64,000 nt of DNA from positions 1-64,000 of the forward strand of contig JADQBA010000024.1 in assembly GCA_016903675.1 (NCBI GenBank), written 5' to 3'. Each line of letters begins with the position of its first letter. Position 1 is the stretch's first letter. The notes beneath the pieces are model-generated. The model was not told the DNA's origin, ran no database searches, and was given only the letters and a program-made list of their open reading frames with translations. The DNA is from Stigonema ocellatum SAG 48.90 = DSM 106950. GTDB taxonomy: Bacteria; Cyanobacteriota; Cyanobacteriia; Cyanobacteriales; Nostocaceae. Shown one piece after another: positions 35,526 to 44,121 of this stretch. A program made the translations under genes and the position numbers.

Positions 35526-36707
35526 ATGGACATAGAGAAGCTGGAAATAGACAGGTTTGTTCAGCAAGCACAGACAATGTACAGGCGTATAGCGGATTTG
35601 TACCAAAATGCTAACACCTTGCCTTTAACGCCAAATCTGCTACCGCAAGCTTTTATGGAGCTCGGTACCGCCTCAGAAATAGTACAGTTGGCAACGGAGA
35701 AACTCTACCAGCAGAATGAGGAACTCTTAGAAACACGAAATTTGGTGGAAGCAGAACACCAGCGCTACCAAGATTTATTCGAGTTTGCACCAGATGGCTA
35801 TTTAGTAAGTGATGTCCAAGGTGTGATCCTCCAAGCCAACCGAACAGCAGCAAGATTGCTCAATGTGTCACAGCAGTTTCTTGCAGGGAAACCGATGATT
35901 AACTTCATCACTCTAGAGGATCGTCATCGCTTTCGTTACGAACTCGTCCAGCTAGCTCAATCCGATAGAGTCAGGGAGTTAACATTACGCTTACAGCAAC
36001 GCAATGGCGAGTGCTTTGACGCAGCTTTCACAGTAGCTGCTGTTCGCAATTTAGAGGGCAAAGCATCCGCCTTTCGCTGGCTGCTACGTGATATTACGCA
36101 GCGTCAACAAGGGTCATTAGTACCCTTTAACATTGACTGCGACCTATCTTTTGATCGCCCTGTGCATCAACATTCCAAAGGAGAAATTATCCCCAACAGC
36201 TGGCAAGCAATTTGGTATGTTTGTCGGGGTTTTGTCAAGCTCAGTACGCTTTGTGAAACCGGTGAAGAAGTACTTGTGGGATTGGCAGGAGTTGGAATGA
36301 TTTTTGGCTCTGATATGACCTCCCTCAAAACTTACCAAGCAACAGCCCTATCAGATGTTGAGTTAGTGTCAATTTCTCTATCAGAAATAGCAGCTACCCC
36401 CATGCTCAGCCATGCGCTTTTACCAAAGTTCAAGCAGCGGTTACGGCAGACAGAATCTTTTTTAGTACTTGTTGGCAGGCGACGGGTACAAGACCGCCTC
36501 TACGATCTATTGCGACTTCTAAAACGAGAAATTGGTCAAACAGTCGCGGAAGGCACTCGCTTAAATGTTCGTCTGACTCATGAAGAGCTTGCTAACGCTT
36601 GCTGCACTACCAGGGTAACAATTACACGATTGATAAACAAGTTACAACAACAAGGAAAAATTAGTTTTGACTCGAAAAAACATCTAATTTTGAAAGATAT
36701 AGATTAA
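35526..36707 (+). CDS. PAS-CRP/FNR family transcription regulator
   Basis: 393 residues. A helical N-terminal segment (about 1-80) precedes a PAS domain, about 80-190 (FEFAPDGYLVSDVQGVILQA, ending WLLRDITQRQ). A cyclic-nucleotide-binding-like beta-roll follows, about 205-300 (YVCRGFVKLSTLCETGEEV). The C-terminus is a CRP-type winged helix (VRLTHEELANACCTTRVTIT, RLINKLQQQG). PAS plus CRP in one chain suggests a redox- or ligand-sensing repressor/activator; the ligand is unknown. The cAMP pocket Arg/Glu signature was not recognised. It starts 4 bp after a weak GGAAT, alone in its operon. Confidence 0.8.
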   Translation: MDIEKLEIDRFVQQAQTMYRRIADLYQNANTLPLTPNLLPQAFMELGTASEIVQLATEKLYQQNEELLETRNLVEAEHQRYQDLFEFAPDGYLVSDVQGVILQANRTAARLLNVSQQFLAGKPMINFITLEDRHRFRYELVQLAQSDRVRELTLRLQQRNGECFDAAFTVAAVRNLEGKASAFRWLLRDITQRQQGSLVPFNIDCDLSFDRPVHQHSKGEIIPNSWQAIWYVCRGFVKLSTLCETGEEVLVGLAGVGMIFGSDMTSLKTYQATALSDVELVSISLSEIAATPMLSHALLPKFKQRLRQTESFLVLVGRRRVQDRLYDLLRLLKREIGQTVAEGTRLNVRLTHEELANACCTTRVTITRLINKLQQQGKISFDSKKHLILKDID

Positions 36708-36721
36708 TGAATCCACACAAA

Positions 36722-37035
36722 TATAGCAATCCTATTTAAGATCCGAACTAGGGGGACAAGCCGCTGCGCGGAAAGTCACGCATTCAAAAGTCACGCATTC
36801 AAAAGTATTATAGAGCAAGGCTTGTGCCTGTTTGAAATGGGTAGTTTATTTACGCCGCGCTGTACTTGGGGGATAAGGGGTACTTGGGGACTTGGGGGAC
36901 TTGGGGGACAAACCGCTGCGCGGAAATTCACGCATTCAAAATTTAAAACATTTTTGACTTTTGACTTTTGACTTTTGACTTTTGACTTCCCCGCAGGGGT
37001 GGGGGTGTTTGTAATTCCTGCGCGGATTGCTATAG
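36722..37035. repeat. Composite repeat region bounded by TATAGCAATCC inverted repeats
   Basis: TATAGCAATCC-type ends (about 36723 and the complement GGATTGCTATA near 37025) bracket about 310 bp. Inside are ATTCAAAAGTCACGC repeats, a nonamer ACTTGGGGG block and a run of TTTTGAC heptamers, with CCGCTGCGCGGAAA occurring twice. No coding frame. The remainder up to 37267 holds a hairpin-poor leader for the esterase gene. Confidence 0.6.
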
Positions 37036-37267
37036 TCATATTTATGACCTTGTAATTTGTAAATTAACTTTTGTCTTGACCTAACAAACACGTATTCTCA
37101 AAGGAAGAGGGGAAAGCTTTCTACTTTCCACTCACCATTTTTAACAAAAGCGCCGTAAAAGTACAGCAGGAAGCTGCCAACGTTAAAATAGAATCCCCGT
37201 CTTCAGGCCGAGCCAACGCGGGGTCGTTCAAGATAATATCATAAATTATGGTGGACTATAATAGTTA

Positions 37268-38215
37268 ATGAAAATTATAGCCAGGCGTTGGAAAATTCTT
37301 TTGGGTATGGGTGCTGCTACACTCACGTTGCTGGCGGGTGCGGGATACTGGTATGTCTTTATTGCAGGTGCGCCTCAGTTAGACCCACCGCAAACAAATG
37401 TGACTGGCAGTGGAATGAAGTTTCATCTACAAACTTTCAATAGTAAGGCAATGGGTGAGGTGCGGCAATACGGCGTCATTCTGCCTCCTAGTTATTACCA
37501 AAACCCTAACAAACGCTATCCCGTGATTTTTCTTTTGCACGGTGGACATGATGATGCACGTGCTTGGGTAGACAAGATTGGCATCGTTACCGTATTGGCT
37601 CAACTCTACAAAAGTGGGAAACTACCACCATCGATTGTGATTACACCCGATGGCAATGATAAACGGGGTTCGAGTCCTTTATGGGATCCAAATTATTACG
37701 ACGGACCCAACGGCAATGTGGGCACATTGATTGGTCAAGAGTTGGTCGTTGTGGTGAAATCACGCTACCGCACCTTGAACAAACCGCAATTTTGGGCTAT
37801 GGGTGGACTCTCCTCTGGTGGTTGGGGTGCCCTCAATATAGGGCTACGCCACCTAAACAACTTCAATATTTTCTTTAGTCAAATTGGTTACTTTACAGAT
37901 AAAACAGGACCCCAAAATAGCCCTCAAGTCTTTGTCCAACAGATTCCCCCAGCACAACGCAAACCCATACATATTTACCTGGATGCCGGACTTAATGATT
38001 TTTTTGGCAGCGAATTTCTCAATTCCAGTCGCCAGTTCCATGAAACGTTAAATAAATTGGGCATCAAAAACGTCTTTTATACGTTTCCAGGCGGTCATGG
38101 ACCATCTGGTCCCGACTACGGTTGGAATTATGACCACAAGCACGCAGCAGATTCCCTCACCTACGTGGGTATTCAGTTTCAGGAAGCAATGCAAGACCAG
38201 AAAATAAAGAGTTGA
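37268..38215 (+). CDS. Putative exported esterase (esterase D-like alpha/beta hydrolase)
   Basis: 315 residues. An N-terminal hydrophobic stretch (about 10-33, ILLGMGAATLTLLAGAGYWY) could be a signal anchor. The hydrolase core has VIFLLHGGHDDARAWVDKIG, the nucleophile elbow GGLSSGGWGAL with Ser182, and a late His in FPGGHGPSG. This is the pattern of esterase D/feruloyl-esterase type hydrolases that act on acyl esters outside the cytoplasm. The following YbhN-like gene is 20 bp downstream, so the two are probably co-transcribed, suggesting a cell-envelope lipid or polysaccharide role. Confidence 0.78.
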   Translation: MKIIARRWKILLGMGAATLTLLAGAGYWYVFIAGAPQLDPPQTNVTGSGMKFHLQTFNSKAMGEVRQYGVILPPSYYQNPNKRYPVIFLLHGGHDDARAWVDKIGIVTVLAQLYKSGKLPPSIVITPDGNDKRGSSPLWDPNYYDGPNGNVGTLIGQELVVVVKSRYRTLNKPQFWAMGGLSSGGWGALNIGLRHLNNFNIFFSQIGYFTDKTGPQNSPQVFVQQIPPAQRKPIHIYLDAGLNDFFGSEFLNSSRQFHETLNKLGIKNVFYTFPGGHGPSGPDYGWNYDHKHAADSLTYVGIQFQEAMQDQKIKS

Positions 38216-38235
38216 AGGGCAATGTGTTTTAACAA

Positions 38236-39222
38236 ATGCTAAAACGTCTCACTCGCTTTGGCTTACCACTCTTAGGACTACTACTTTTTGGTGTCTCTGT
38301 TTGGGCTATCAGTCACCAATTGCACCAGTACACCATCCAAGAGATTTTGCATAGCCTCAAGACTGTTGCCATTAAACACTTATTAGTGGCACTAGGGTTC
38401 ACAATCCTCAGTTACTTGGTCTTGACTGGATATGATATTTTAGCTTGCAGATACATTCGCCATCCTTTGCCTTACCCAAAGATCGCCCTAGCAGCGGCTA
38501 CCAGCTACGCAGTCAGTAACACTGTTGGTTTCGCGATCTTCACTGGTAGCGCTATTCGTTATCGACTTTACTTACTTTGGGGCTTATCAGCAATTGAAGT
38601 TGCCCAGATAATAGCCTTTACCAACCTGAGTTTCTGGCTGGGACTAAGTGCAGTTGGTGGCGTCTTATTTTCAGTTGAGCCTCTGGCGGTTCCCAAATTG
38701 CTCCATTTACCTTTCACCTCAGTGCATCCGCTAGGAATGGTAATGCTTACCCTGACTTGCGCTTATTTGTTAGCAAGTTTACGGCTTAGGCGATCGCTAC
38801 AAATTGGCTCTTACTCCTTCTCTCTACCTTCTGTTGATTTAGCTTTAGGGCAGATCATCATTTCCTCTGTTGACTGGGGCATTGCCGTTGCTGTACTTTA
38901 CGTCTTACTACCATCAACCACACACTTGTCGTACCCAGGCTTTTTCGGCATTTACCTCTTGGGTCAAATTGCTGGACTGGTTAGCTCGGTACCTGGTGGT
39001 TTAGGGATTTTTGAAACAGTTATACTGTTGCTACTCTCACCAACAATTCCTGCTAACAAGATATTTGCTGCCTTAGTCCTCTACCGGGTCATTTACTATT
39101 TTCTACCTTTAGGGGTTTCTGTATTGTTACTGGGGCTGCATGAAATTAGACGGCGAAATTCAACTCCTTTGGAGAATTCAAAATTCAAAATTCAAGATTC
39201 AAAATTAAGCTCCCGGAAATAA
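38236..39222 (+). CDS. YbhN/LPG-synthase-transmembrane (UPF0104) protein
   Basis: 328 residues with about eight hydrophobic segments. The family block SNTVGFAIFTGSAIRYRLYL and LVSSVPGGLGIFETVILLLL are typical of YbhN/MprF-type membrane domains (lysylphosphatidylglycerol synthase TM region) without the soluble transferase. It probably moves or processes lipids. The last residues NSKFKIQDSKLSSRK are encoded by an ATTCAAA heptamer run, so the natural C-terminus has been replaced or extended by repeat DNA. It is downstream of the esterase. Confidence 0.82.
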   Translation: MLKRLTRFGLPLLGLLLFGVSVWAISHQLHQYTIQEILHSLKTVAIKHLLVALGFTILSYLVLTGYDILACRYIRHPLPYPKIALAAATSYAVSNTVGFAIFTGSAIRYRLYLLWGLSAIEVAQIIAFTNLSFWLGLSAVGGVLFSVEPLAVPKLLHLPFTSVHPLGMVMLTLTCAYLLASLRLRRSLQIGSYSFSLPSVDLALGQIIISSVDWGIAVAVLYVLLPSTTHLSYPGFFGIYLLGQIAGLVSSVPGGLGIFETVILLLLSPTIPANKIFAALVLYRVIYYFLPLGVSVLLLGLHEIRRRNSTPLENSKFKIQDSKLSSRK

Positions 39223-39276
39223 GTCACAATTGAAGACTTAACCAACTTGCACCTGTGGTAAGGAATAAGGATAGCA

Positions 39277-40326
39277 ATGTCAAGCTCCAATGATACAGAT
39301 ACTGGATGGTCTCAACTAACTCGTGGCGCACCGCTTGCAGTATTTGTTGCGGTGTCACTCTACATTTTATACAGACTTTTGCCAGTTTTGGAGCTGATTG
39401 CCATTGCGGCAATGATTGCTTTAATCTTCCGAACTTTGCTGCGGTGGTTACAAAGGATTGTCAGGTCACCTTGGCTTGCCGTTTTTATATTGATTGGATT
39501 AATCGTGGGATTTGGCGTCTTGCTTATTTCTGTGGTTATTCCCAGTGTAATTGAAGAAACTCAAAAGTTATTATTAACACTACCTCACTACTTAAATACA
39601 CTGAGCATACGGGTTGAACAGCTTCACCGCAGTAATAGCTTGATTCCTGACCTCTCCCAAGGAATCACACAATTAAAGAACGTTGCCAACGGGTTACTGA
39701 AGGAAGTTCCAATTGTTTTGCGTGAAGCCTTGGGTATACCCCTTGAGTTTGTGGCAACACTGATTCTAGCTTTATATATGGCTTCCGACCCAAATTCATT
39801 GGTTAATGGCATTCTACGGCTCGTACCTCGCCGAAATCACCAACGATTTAAAAATTTCCTCTCGGCTGTGGAGGTGAGATTGCAGGGTTGGATTTTTGGT
39901 ACAGGGATAGCCATGATATTTCTAGGTTTAGGCGCTGCTATTGGACTCTGGGTTTTGGGAGTTCCATCACCGCTTCCCTTCGGAATAATTGCGGGTTTGC
40001 TTGAGGTGATTCCTTACGTTGGTACAATCGTGGGTACTGTTTTACCAGCATTAGTTGCCCTGAGCCTTTCACCAGTGAAGCTGCTCCTGGTTCTCGGATT
40101 GTTCTTAATTTTAAACCAGGTAGATGCACACATCGTTCAGCCTTTGGTAATGGGTCGGCAAGTTAATCTTCACCCTGTTATGGTTATCCTGACCTTTCTA
40201 GTTATGGGGAAGTTATTAGGGTTCTTTGGTGTACTCCTAGCAGTCCCAATTGCTGCTATCTTTGTCAGCCTCATCGATGAGTTAACTCCTGAGGAACCAG
40301 ATTCTGATGAAGCAACTGTTAAGTGA
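39277..40326 (+). CDS. AI-2E family transporter, second copy
   Basis: 349 residues, hydrophobic throughout with the family's central soluble loop (about 95-150). The C-terminal half has LGVPSPLPFGIIAGLLEVIP and VGTIVGTVLPALVALSLSP, then QPLVMGRQVNLHPVMVIL. Paralogue of the gene at 26822-27919 but only distantly similar by eye. It is 54 bp after the YbhN-like gene and likely in the same transcript. The substrate is unknown. Confidence 0.85.
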   Translation: MSSSNDTDTGWSQLTRGAPLAVFVAVSLYILYRLLPVLELIAIAAMIALIFRTLLRWLQRIVRSPWLAVFILIGLIVGFGVLLISVVIPSVIEETQKLLLTLPHYLNTLSIRVEQLHRSNSLIPDLSQGITQLKNVANGLLKEVPIVLREALGIPLEFVATLILALYMASDPNSLVNGILRLVPRRNHQRFKNFLSAVEVRLQGWIFGTGIAMIFLGLGAAIGLWVLGVPSPLPFGIIAGLLEVIPYVGTIVGTVLPALVALSLSPVKLLLVLGLFLILNQVDAHIVQPLVMGRQVNLHPVMVILTFLVMGKLLGFFGVLLAVPIAAIFVSLIDELTPEEPDSDEATVK

Positions 40327-40472
40327 ACCTGTTACGCACCAGCCCAGAAACCCAGTTTCTCATCTCTGTACCACATTTTTCCTACACCCCCACTCCCCCA
40401 CTCCTCCAACTCGTGTTTCTTGACAGTTATCCTATCCAATTTTGAGCAGGATTTAGCCCAAGGCTGGACAAC

Positions 40473-40657
40473 CTGAAACAAATGATTATTTTATGTGTAA
40501 TTTTGACATCTTTTTATATATAGGAATCCTCCGCAGATTTTTGAAACACACGTAGGGTGGGCACTGCCCACCATATCTGGGTTTTGGTGGGCAGTGCCCA
40601 CCCTACACTACTGAAACAAATGATTTTTTTATGTGTAATTTTGACATCTTTTTATAT
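40473..40657. repeat. Hairpin element (copy B) between 47-bp direct repeats
   Basis: The direct repeats 40473-40519 and 40611-40657 differ at one base. Between them, 40520-40610 is a hairpin element with the same head (CCTCCGCAGATTTTTGAAA) as 20747-20842. Its stem is GTAGGGTGGGCACTGCCCAC paired with GTGGGCAGTGCCCACCCTAC. A CCCCACT-type tract ending CGTGTTTCTT lies just before (40385-40425). Confidence 0.85.
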
Positions 40658-40832
40658 GGTCGTTCTTAACACCAGTAACTACAAAAAGACTGAAACCTTT
40701 ACCAATTAAAAGTTCCCACGCTTGTAGAAAACTAATTGAACTGAAACTATGGACTTGTAAGTGATAATCTTCGCTCATTTCACAGGGAACAGGCTGGTGA
40801 AGAAAATGATATATTTCAATATGATTGAACAT
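40629..40832 (-). CDS. Possible small protein or truncated gene
   Basis: 67 residues from ATG at 40832 (MFNHIEIYHFLHQPVPCEMS). The composition is protein-like, with VHSFSSISFLQAWELLIGKG. Its end runs into the 47-bp direct repeat, so an older gene may have been cut by the element. No family was recognised, and it may be chance. Confidence 0.3.
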   Translation of the reverse strand: MFNHIEIYHFLHQPVPCEMSEDYHLQVHSFSSISFLQAWELLIGKGFSLFVVTGVKNDHIKRCQNYT

Positions 40833-41004
40833 CACCGAATTATTCGTAATTCGTAATTAGTGGTTGTAGAACAACCAAATTTATTTATGGAAAATAAAAA
40901 CTGGCTTAATCATTATTTAAAGCCCTGACATGAGCGCTATTGTAAATCCAAAATACTTCAAGTTAAGGCGTTGAGAACATTCTACGACGAAGGAAAAACA
41001 AATC

Positions 41005-42201
41005 ATGATCGATTTTAGCCTCACTCAAGAACAGCAAATGCTGCTGAAGAAAGCGCGTGACTTTGCACAAAGCGAAATTAAGCCGATCGCTAAGATAATT
41101 GACGAGTCTAATGATCCTAATATTGTCCCTTGGGATTTCTGTCAAAGCTTGTTTCGCAAGGGAGCAGACCTGGGATTCACATCGGTGCTACTCCCACAAG
41201 AGTACGGGGGTATGAATGGAAATTGTGTAGACCTCGTTTTGGTTCAGGAAGAACTGGGGGTTGCCGATGTTAGCATTGCTTGTAGCTACTTCAATCTTAC
41301 CACCGCTATGTCTGTTCTGGTTGCTAGGGCGGGGACGAGTGAACAGCAAAAGCGGATCTTGTCCTACGTAAGCTCTCTTGAGCCTCGTTTATTCAGCGCT
41401 GCTGAGAGTGAGCCAAACGTGGCTACCTCTGATCTATTCTGTCCAACACCAGATCCCAAAATCGGCATCAAGACCTTCGCACAGCGCGATGGCGATACAT
41501 ACGTCCTTAACGGTAACAAATCGTCATTGATTACAAATGCTGGGATCGCTGATGGATACTTTATTATGGCACGCACAGACTTAGACAAGCCATTGCCAGT
41601 AAGTATGTCCATGTTCTATGTTCCAGCAGATACACCTGGTCTGAAGTTTGGTAAAAAGACGGAGATGATTGGCTGGAAAGCCTCTCATCATGCCGAGATT
41701 CACCTCGATAATGTACGGGTATCCGCAAAGAATCTCATGGGGCAAGAAGGGCAAGCAGTAGCCCTCCTCATGTTACTCCCTGAGGTGGCTATCGGACTGG
41801 CGGCGTCCTATGTAGGTCTGGCTCGCGCAGCGTACGAGTACGCCCTTAATTACGCTAAGCAGCGCGTTAGCTGGGGTCGTCCCCTCATTGAGCATCAAGC
41901 TGTTGCCTTGAAGCTAGCTGATATGATGGTGAACACCCAGGCTGCACGATTAATGGTGTGGGAAGCAGCGCACGTCGCAGACACCGATCCCCAACTAGCC
42001 TCAGCCGTTAAAGCACCTGCTGCCAAGACCTTCGCGGTAGATATGGCAATCAAGAATGCGCAAACAGCGGTGGAGATTCTTGGTGGCTATGGAGTCACCA
42101 AGGAGTATGAAACGGGTAAGTTTCTTGCCGACGCTTGGATCGGATATTCGTGCGACTTCACAAAAGACATATTGCGTCTTGGTCTTGTGAACTTTATGTG
42201 A
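41005..42201 (+). CDS. Acyl-CoA dehydrogenase family flavoprotein
   Basis: 398 residues, the usual size of the family. Domain order is present: N-terminal helices (MIDFSLTQEQQMLLKKARDF), a beta domain with YVLNGNKSSLITNAGIADGY, and the C-terminal four-helix domain (VSWGRPLIEHQAVALKLADM, AVEILGGYGVTKEYETGKFL). At the position where many members have the catalytic Glu (YEGT) this protein reads CDFTKD, with Asp384. Cyanobacteria generally lack beta-oxidation, so it more likely acts in a specialised pathway. It stands alone, without acyl-CoA ligase or PKS/NRPS genes, and looks more GC-rich than its flanks. Confidence 0.85.
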   Translation: MIDFSLTQEQQMLLKKARDFAQSEIKPIAKIIDESNDPNIVPWDFCQSLFRKGADLGFTSVLLPQEYGGMNGNCVDLVLVQEELGVADVSIACSYFNLTTAMSVLVARAGTSEQQKRILSYVSSLEPRLFSAAESEPNVATSDLFCPTPDPKIGIKTFAQRDGDTYVLNGNKSSLITNAGIADGYFIMARTDLDKPLPVSMSMFYVPADTPGLKFGKKTEMIGWKASHHAEIHLDNVRVSAKNLMGQEGQAVALLMLLPEVAIGLAASYVGLARAAYEYALNYAKQRVSWGRPLIEHQAVALKLADMMVNTQAARLMVWEAAHVADTDPQLASAVKAPAAKTFAVDMAIKNAQTAVEILGGYGVTKEYETGKFLADAWIGYSCDFTKDILRLGLVNFM

Positions 42202-42321
42202 CGAATTACGAATTATTGTGTATTCTTGCTAACAGCGTAACTTAACTTCTACCCATTACTGAAGACAGAAGGAATTCTCAACTAAAGAAAGTATTTTAAA
42301 AGTGTTGTGCGAAGGAGGTTT

Positions 42322-42353
42322 GCAGAGTAGCAAAGTTTACTCTGCTTTTTTTT
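42322..42353 (+). terminator. Intrinsic terminator
   Basis: Stem GCAGAGTA (42322-42329) / TACTCTGC (42338-42345) followed by eight T. It lies about 120 bp after the acyl-CoA dehydrogenase gene. Confidence 0.85.
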
Positions 42354-42355
42354 AC

Positions 42356-42442
42356 AGCAACTACGTCAGTCAAATTCTAGCTCGTTTAGGATTACGCGAT
42401 CGCACCCAAGCAGCTCTATGGGCAAAACAAAATCTCAATTAA
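42356..42442 (+). pseudogene. C-terminal remnant of a LuxR/NarL-type response regulator
   Basis: 28 codons and a stop reading SNYVSQILARLGLRDRTQAA then LWAKQNLN. This is the recognition-helix end of a NarL/LuxR HTH (usual form: V..YVS.IL.KLGL.DRTQAA). There is no start or upstream domain; the terminator with its T-tract ends 2 bp before. The gene has been destroyed except for its tail. Confidence 0.75.
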
Positions 42443-42455
42443 AACTTTTCCCTTT

Positions 42456-42734
42456 CTAGGCACATCGGTTAAAGGGAGAATAAGGTGCAGGCAGTTCCGG
42501 CGATCGGATTTCTGGTTCGCAACTGAGAAGTGCGGCGACTGTTTCCGAGAGGCTGGGTAAGGTTTGCAATAATTTAACAGTGGTGGGGGTGCCGACAGCG
42601 CGGTTAGTATTGGCGTAAGTTGTCCACAGTCCCAGAGTTTGACCTGTTTTCAGGGGGCTAATTTCTGTAGTGGGGGCTTCGCCTGTTGTCAGAAATTCTT
42701 CTAGGGCGCGGATGGTAGAAGTGGAAACATTCAT
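42456..42734 (-). CDS. Hypothetical protein, 92 residues
   Basis: The frame begins MNVSTSTIRALEEFLTTGEA and is Thr/Pro/Ser-rich without hydrophobic segments. It ends 9 bp short of a VapC-like gene's stop in the same direction (the VapBC genes lie upstream in this orientation), so it may be a third gene of that transcript. No family recognised; it could be a chance frame. Confidence 0.4.
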   Translation of the reverse strand: MNVSTSTIRALEEFLTTGEAPTTEISPLKTGQTLGLWTTYANTNRAVGTPTTVKLLQTLPSLSETVAALLSCEPEIRSPELPAPYSPFNRCA

Positions 42735-42743
42735 GTTCTCAAG

Positions 42744-43172
42744 TTAAATGGGGTTGGGATTCCAAAACTCCAGGTCGCTAAAGCTGCCGAAGTCTCGATA
42801 ATTAATTGTCCATACAGGACATTTACGTTTACGCGCAGCCCAAATCACCGTTGCATCTTCTAAGCTTCCTTGCCAATTGGGAATAGTAGTTAGTAAGGAG
42901 CAGATTTCGAGTAAGTCTACTTGGTTAATGGGGATGAGGTGTAAGCTTTCTACCATAATGTTAAGACTGGCTTGGGCTGTCGTGGGGTTGGTTGTGTGTA
43001 GCAACCATTTATACACTTCAAACAAAATAGGAATGGGAATATAAACTCTGACTTTTGCTTGAGTGAGTTGTTCAAAGCCGCTTCTGCATTCTGTGTGTTG
43101 GGGGTCTTTAACGTATAACAGGGCGATTAAGGGGCCAGCATCAATCACCAGTTGGGAAAGGGGCGTTAGCAT
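42744..43172 (-). CDS. PIN-domain toxin (VapC family)
   Basis: 142 residues. PIN acidic residues appear in order: Asp in LVIDAGPLIALLYV, Glu in PILFEVYKWLLH, Asp in SLEDATVIWAARKR and Asp in TINYRDFGSF. VapC ribonucleases are neutralised by the protein encoded just upstream. It overlaps the antitoxin gene by 7 bp. The sequence is unlike the PIN protein at 10814. Confidence 0.8.
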   Translation of the reverse strand: MLTPLSQLVIDAGPLIALLYVKDPQHTECRSGFEQLTQAKVRVYIPIPILFEVYKWLLHTTNPTTAQASLNIMVESLHLIPINQVDLLEICSLLTTIPNWQGSLEDATVIWAARKRKCPVWTINYRDFGSFSDLEFWNPNPI

Positions 43173-43393
43173 GGATTAATGATATCTGTCGAGTCTTCAG
43201 GGTTATTGCTGGCATTTGTAGGAGATTGGCTGACAATTCCGGCTAGGTTGAGTAGTTTAGATAAGTTTTTGCTAGTCAGTTTTTCTTCTAGTGCTTCTTG
43301 AATGAGACTATCGAGGGTTTGATTGGGATTATCTTTTAAGTATTGCTCTAGTTGTTGGGTTAGGGTATCGGGTAGGTTGATTGTGCATTTCAT
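43166..43393 (-). CDS. VapB-like antitoxin, ribbon-helix-helix type
   Basis: 75 residues. The N-terminus MKCTINLPDTLTQQLEQYLK followed by TLDSLIQEALEEKL is the ribbon-helix-helix pattern used for DNA binding and autoregulation. The C-terminus, ending SNNPEDSTDIINP, would bind the PIN toxin. It is immediately upstream of vapC with overlapping ends. Confidence 0.75.
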   Translation of the reverse strand: MKCTINLPDTLTQQLEQYLKDNPNQTLDSLIQEALEEKLTSKNLSKLLNLAGIVSQSPTNASNNPEDSTDIINPC

Positions 43394-43468
43394 AGATCTG
43401 GGGAATAGGTAACGGGTGATTTTCCAACTTTATTGTTCAGTTTCCAACTTTATTGTATTTGTACAAAA

Positions 43469-43960
43469 CTAGACTTGAAACCACGCTGTCAAAGCCACTG
43501 CCAAGGCATCTGCTGCATCGTCTGGCTTGGGAATGTCATCTAAATTCAACTCCCGCGCCACAGCCTGCTGCACTTCGTATTTATCTGCATTGCCGTACCC
43601 GGTTAACGCTTGCTTAATTTGGGCTGGGGTAAACTCCACAGTGGGAATCCGACATTGTGCTAAAACCAACATTAGCACTCCCCGCGCCTGAGCCACTAGG
43701 ATAGTACTTGACATACGATAGAAGAATAACTTTTCAATAGCTACCAATTCAGGTTTCAACTCTTCCATCAGGGTGTGCAAATCATCATACAAAGTACACA
43801 GCCGCTGTCCCATTTCCGTATTGGCTGGTGTACTAATTACACCAAAATCTAGTAATGATACTGAATCGCGATTTACCTGGGTTTGATTTTCTTGGCATAT
43901 AATTGCTCCAAATCCTAAAATTGCCAGACCCGGATCTAATCCTAAAATTCGTTTTTCCAT
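43469..43960 (-). CDS. ruvC: Holliday junction endonuclease RuvC
   Basis: 163 residues from ATG at 43960 (MEKRILGLDPGLAILGFGAI); the longer frame to 44011 is not conserved. Catalytic acids: Asp7 in GLDPG, Glu in VAIEKLFFYR, and the PDDAADALAVAL pair near the end. RuvC resolves Holliday junctions with RuvAB. The neighbouring genes are unrelated, and the gene appears monocistronic. Confidence 0.93.
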   Translation of the reverse strand: MEKRILGLDPGLAILGFGAIICQENQTQVNRDSVSLLDFGVISTPANTEMGQRLCTLYDDLHTLMEELKPELVAIEKLFFYRMSSTILVAQARGVLMLVLAQCRIPTVEFTPAQIKQALTGYGNADKYEVQQAVARELNLDDIPKPDDAADALAVALTAWFQV

Positions 43961-44121
43961 TAATTTCACTTTTACCAAGCTTGGGTGTGGTTTGACTAGG
44001 AATACTGGCAAATTAGACTACGCCCTTTTAGTAAAAATGTAATAATTCCCTACTTGGCGTTTAAGCTAAGTGGTATACATTTTCTGTTAATCATTGTTAG
44101 TACCACTGCTCTGGAACAGGT

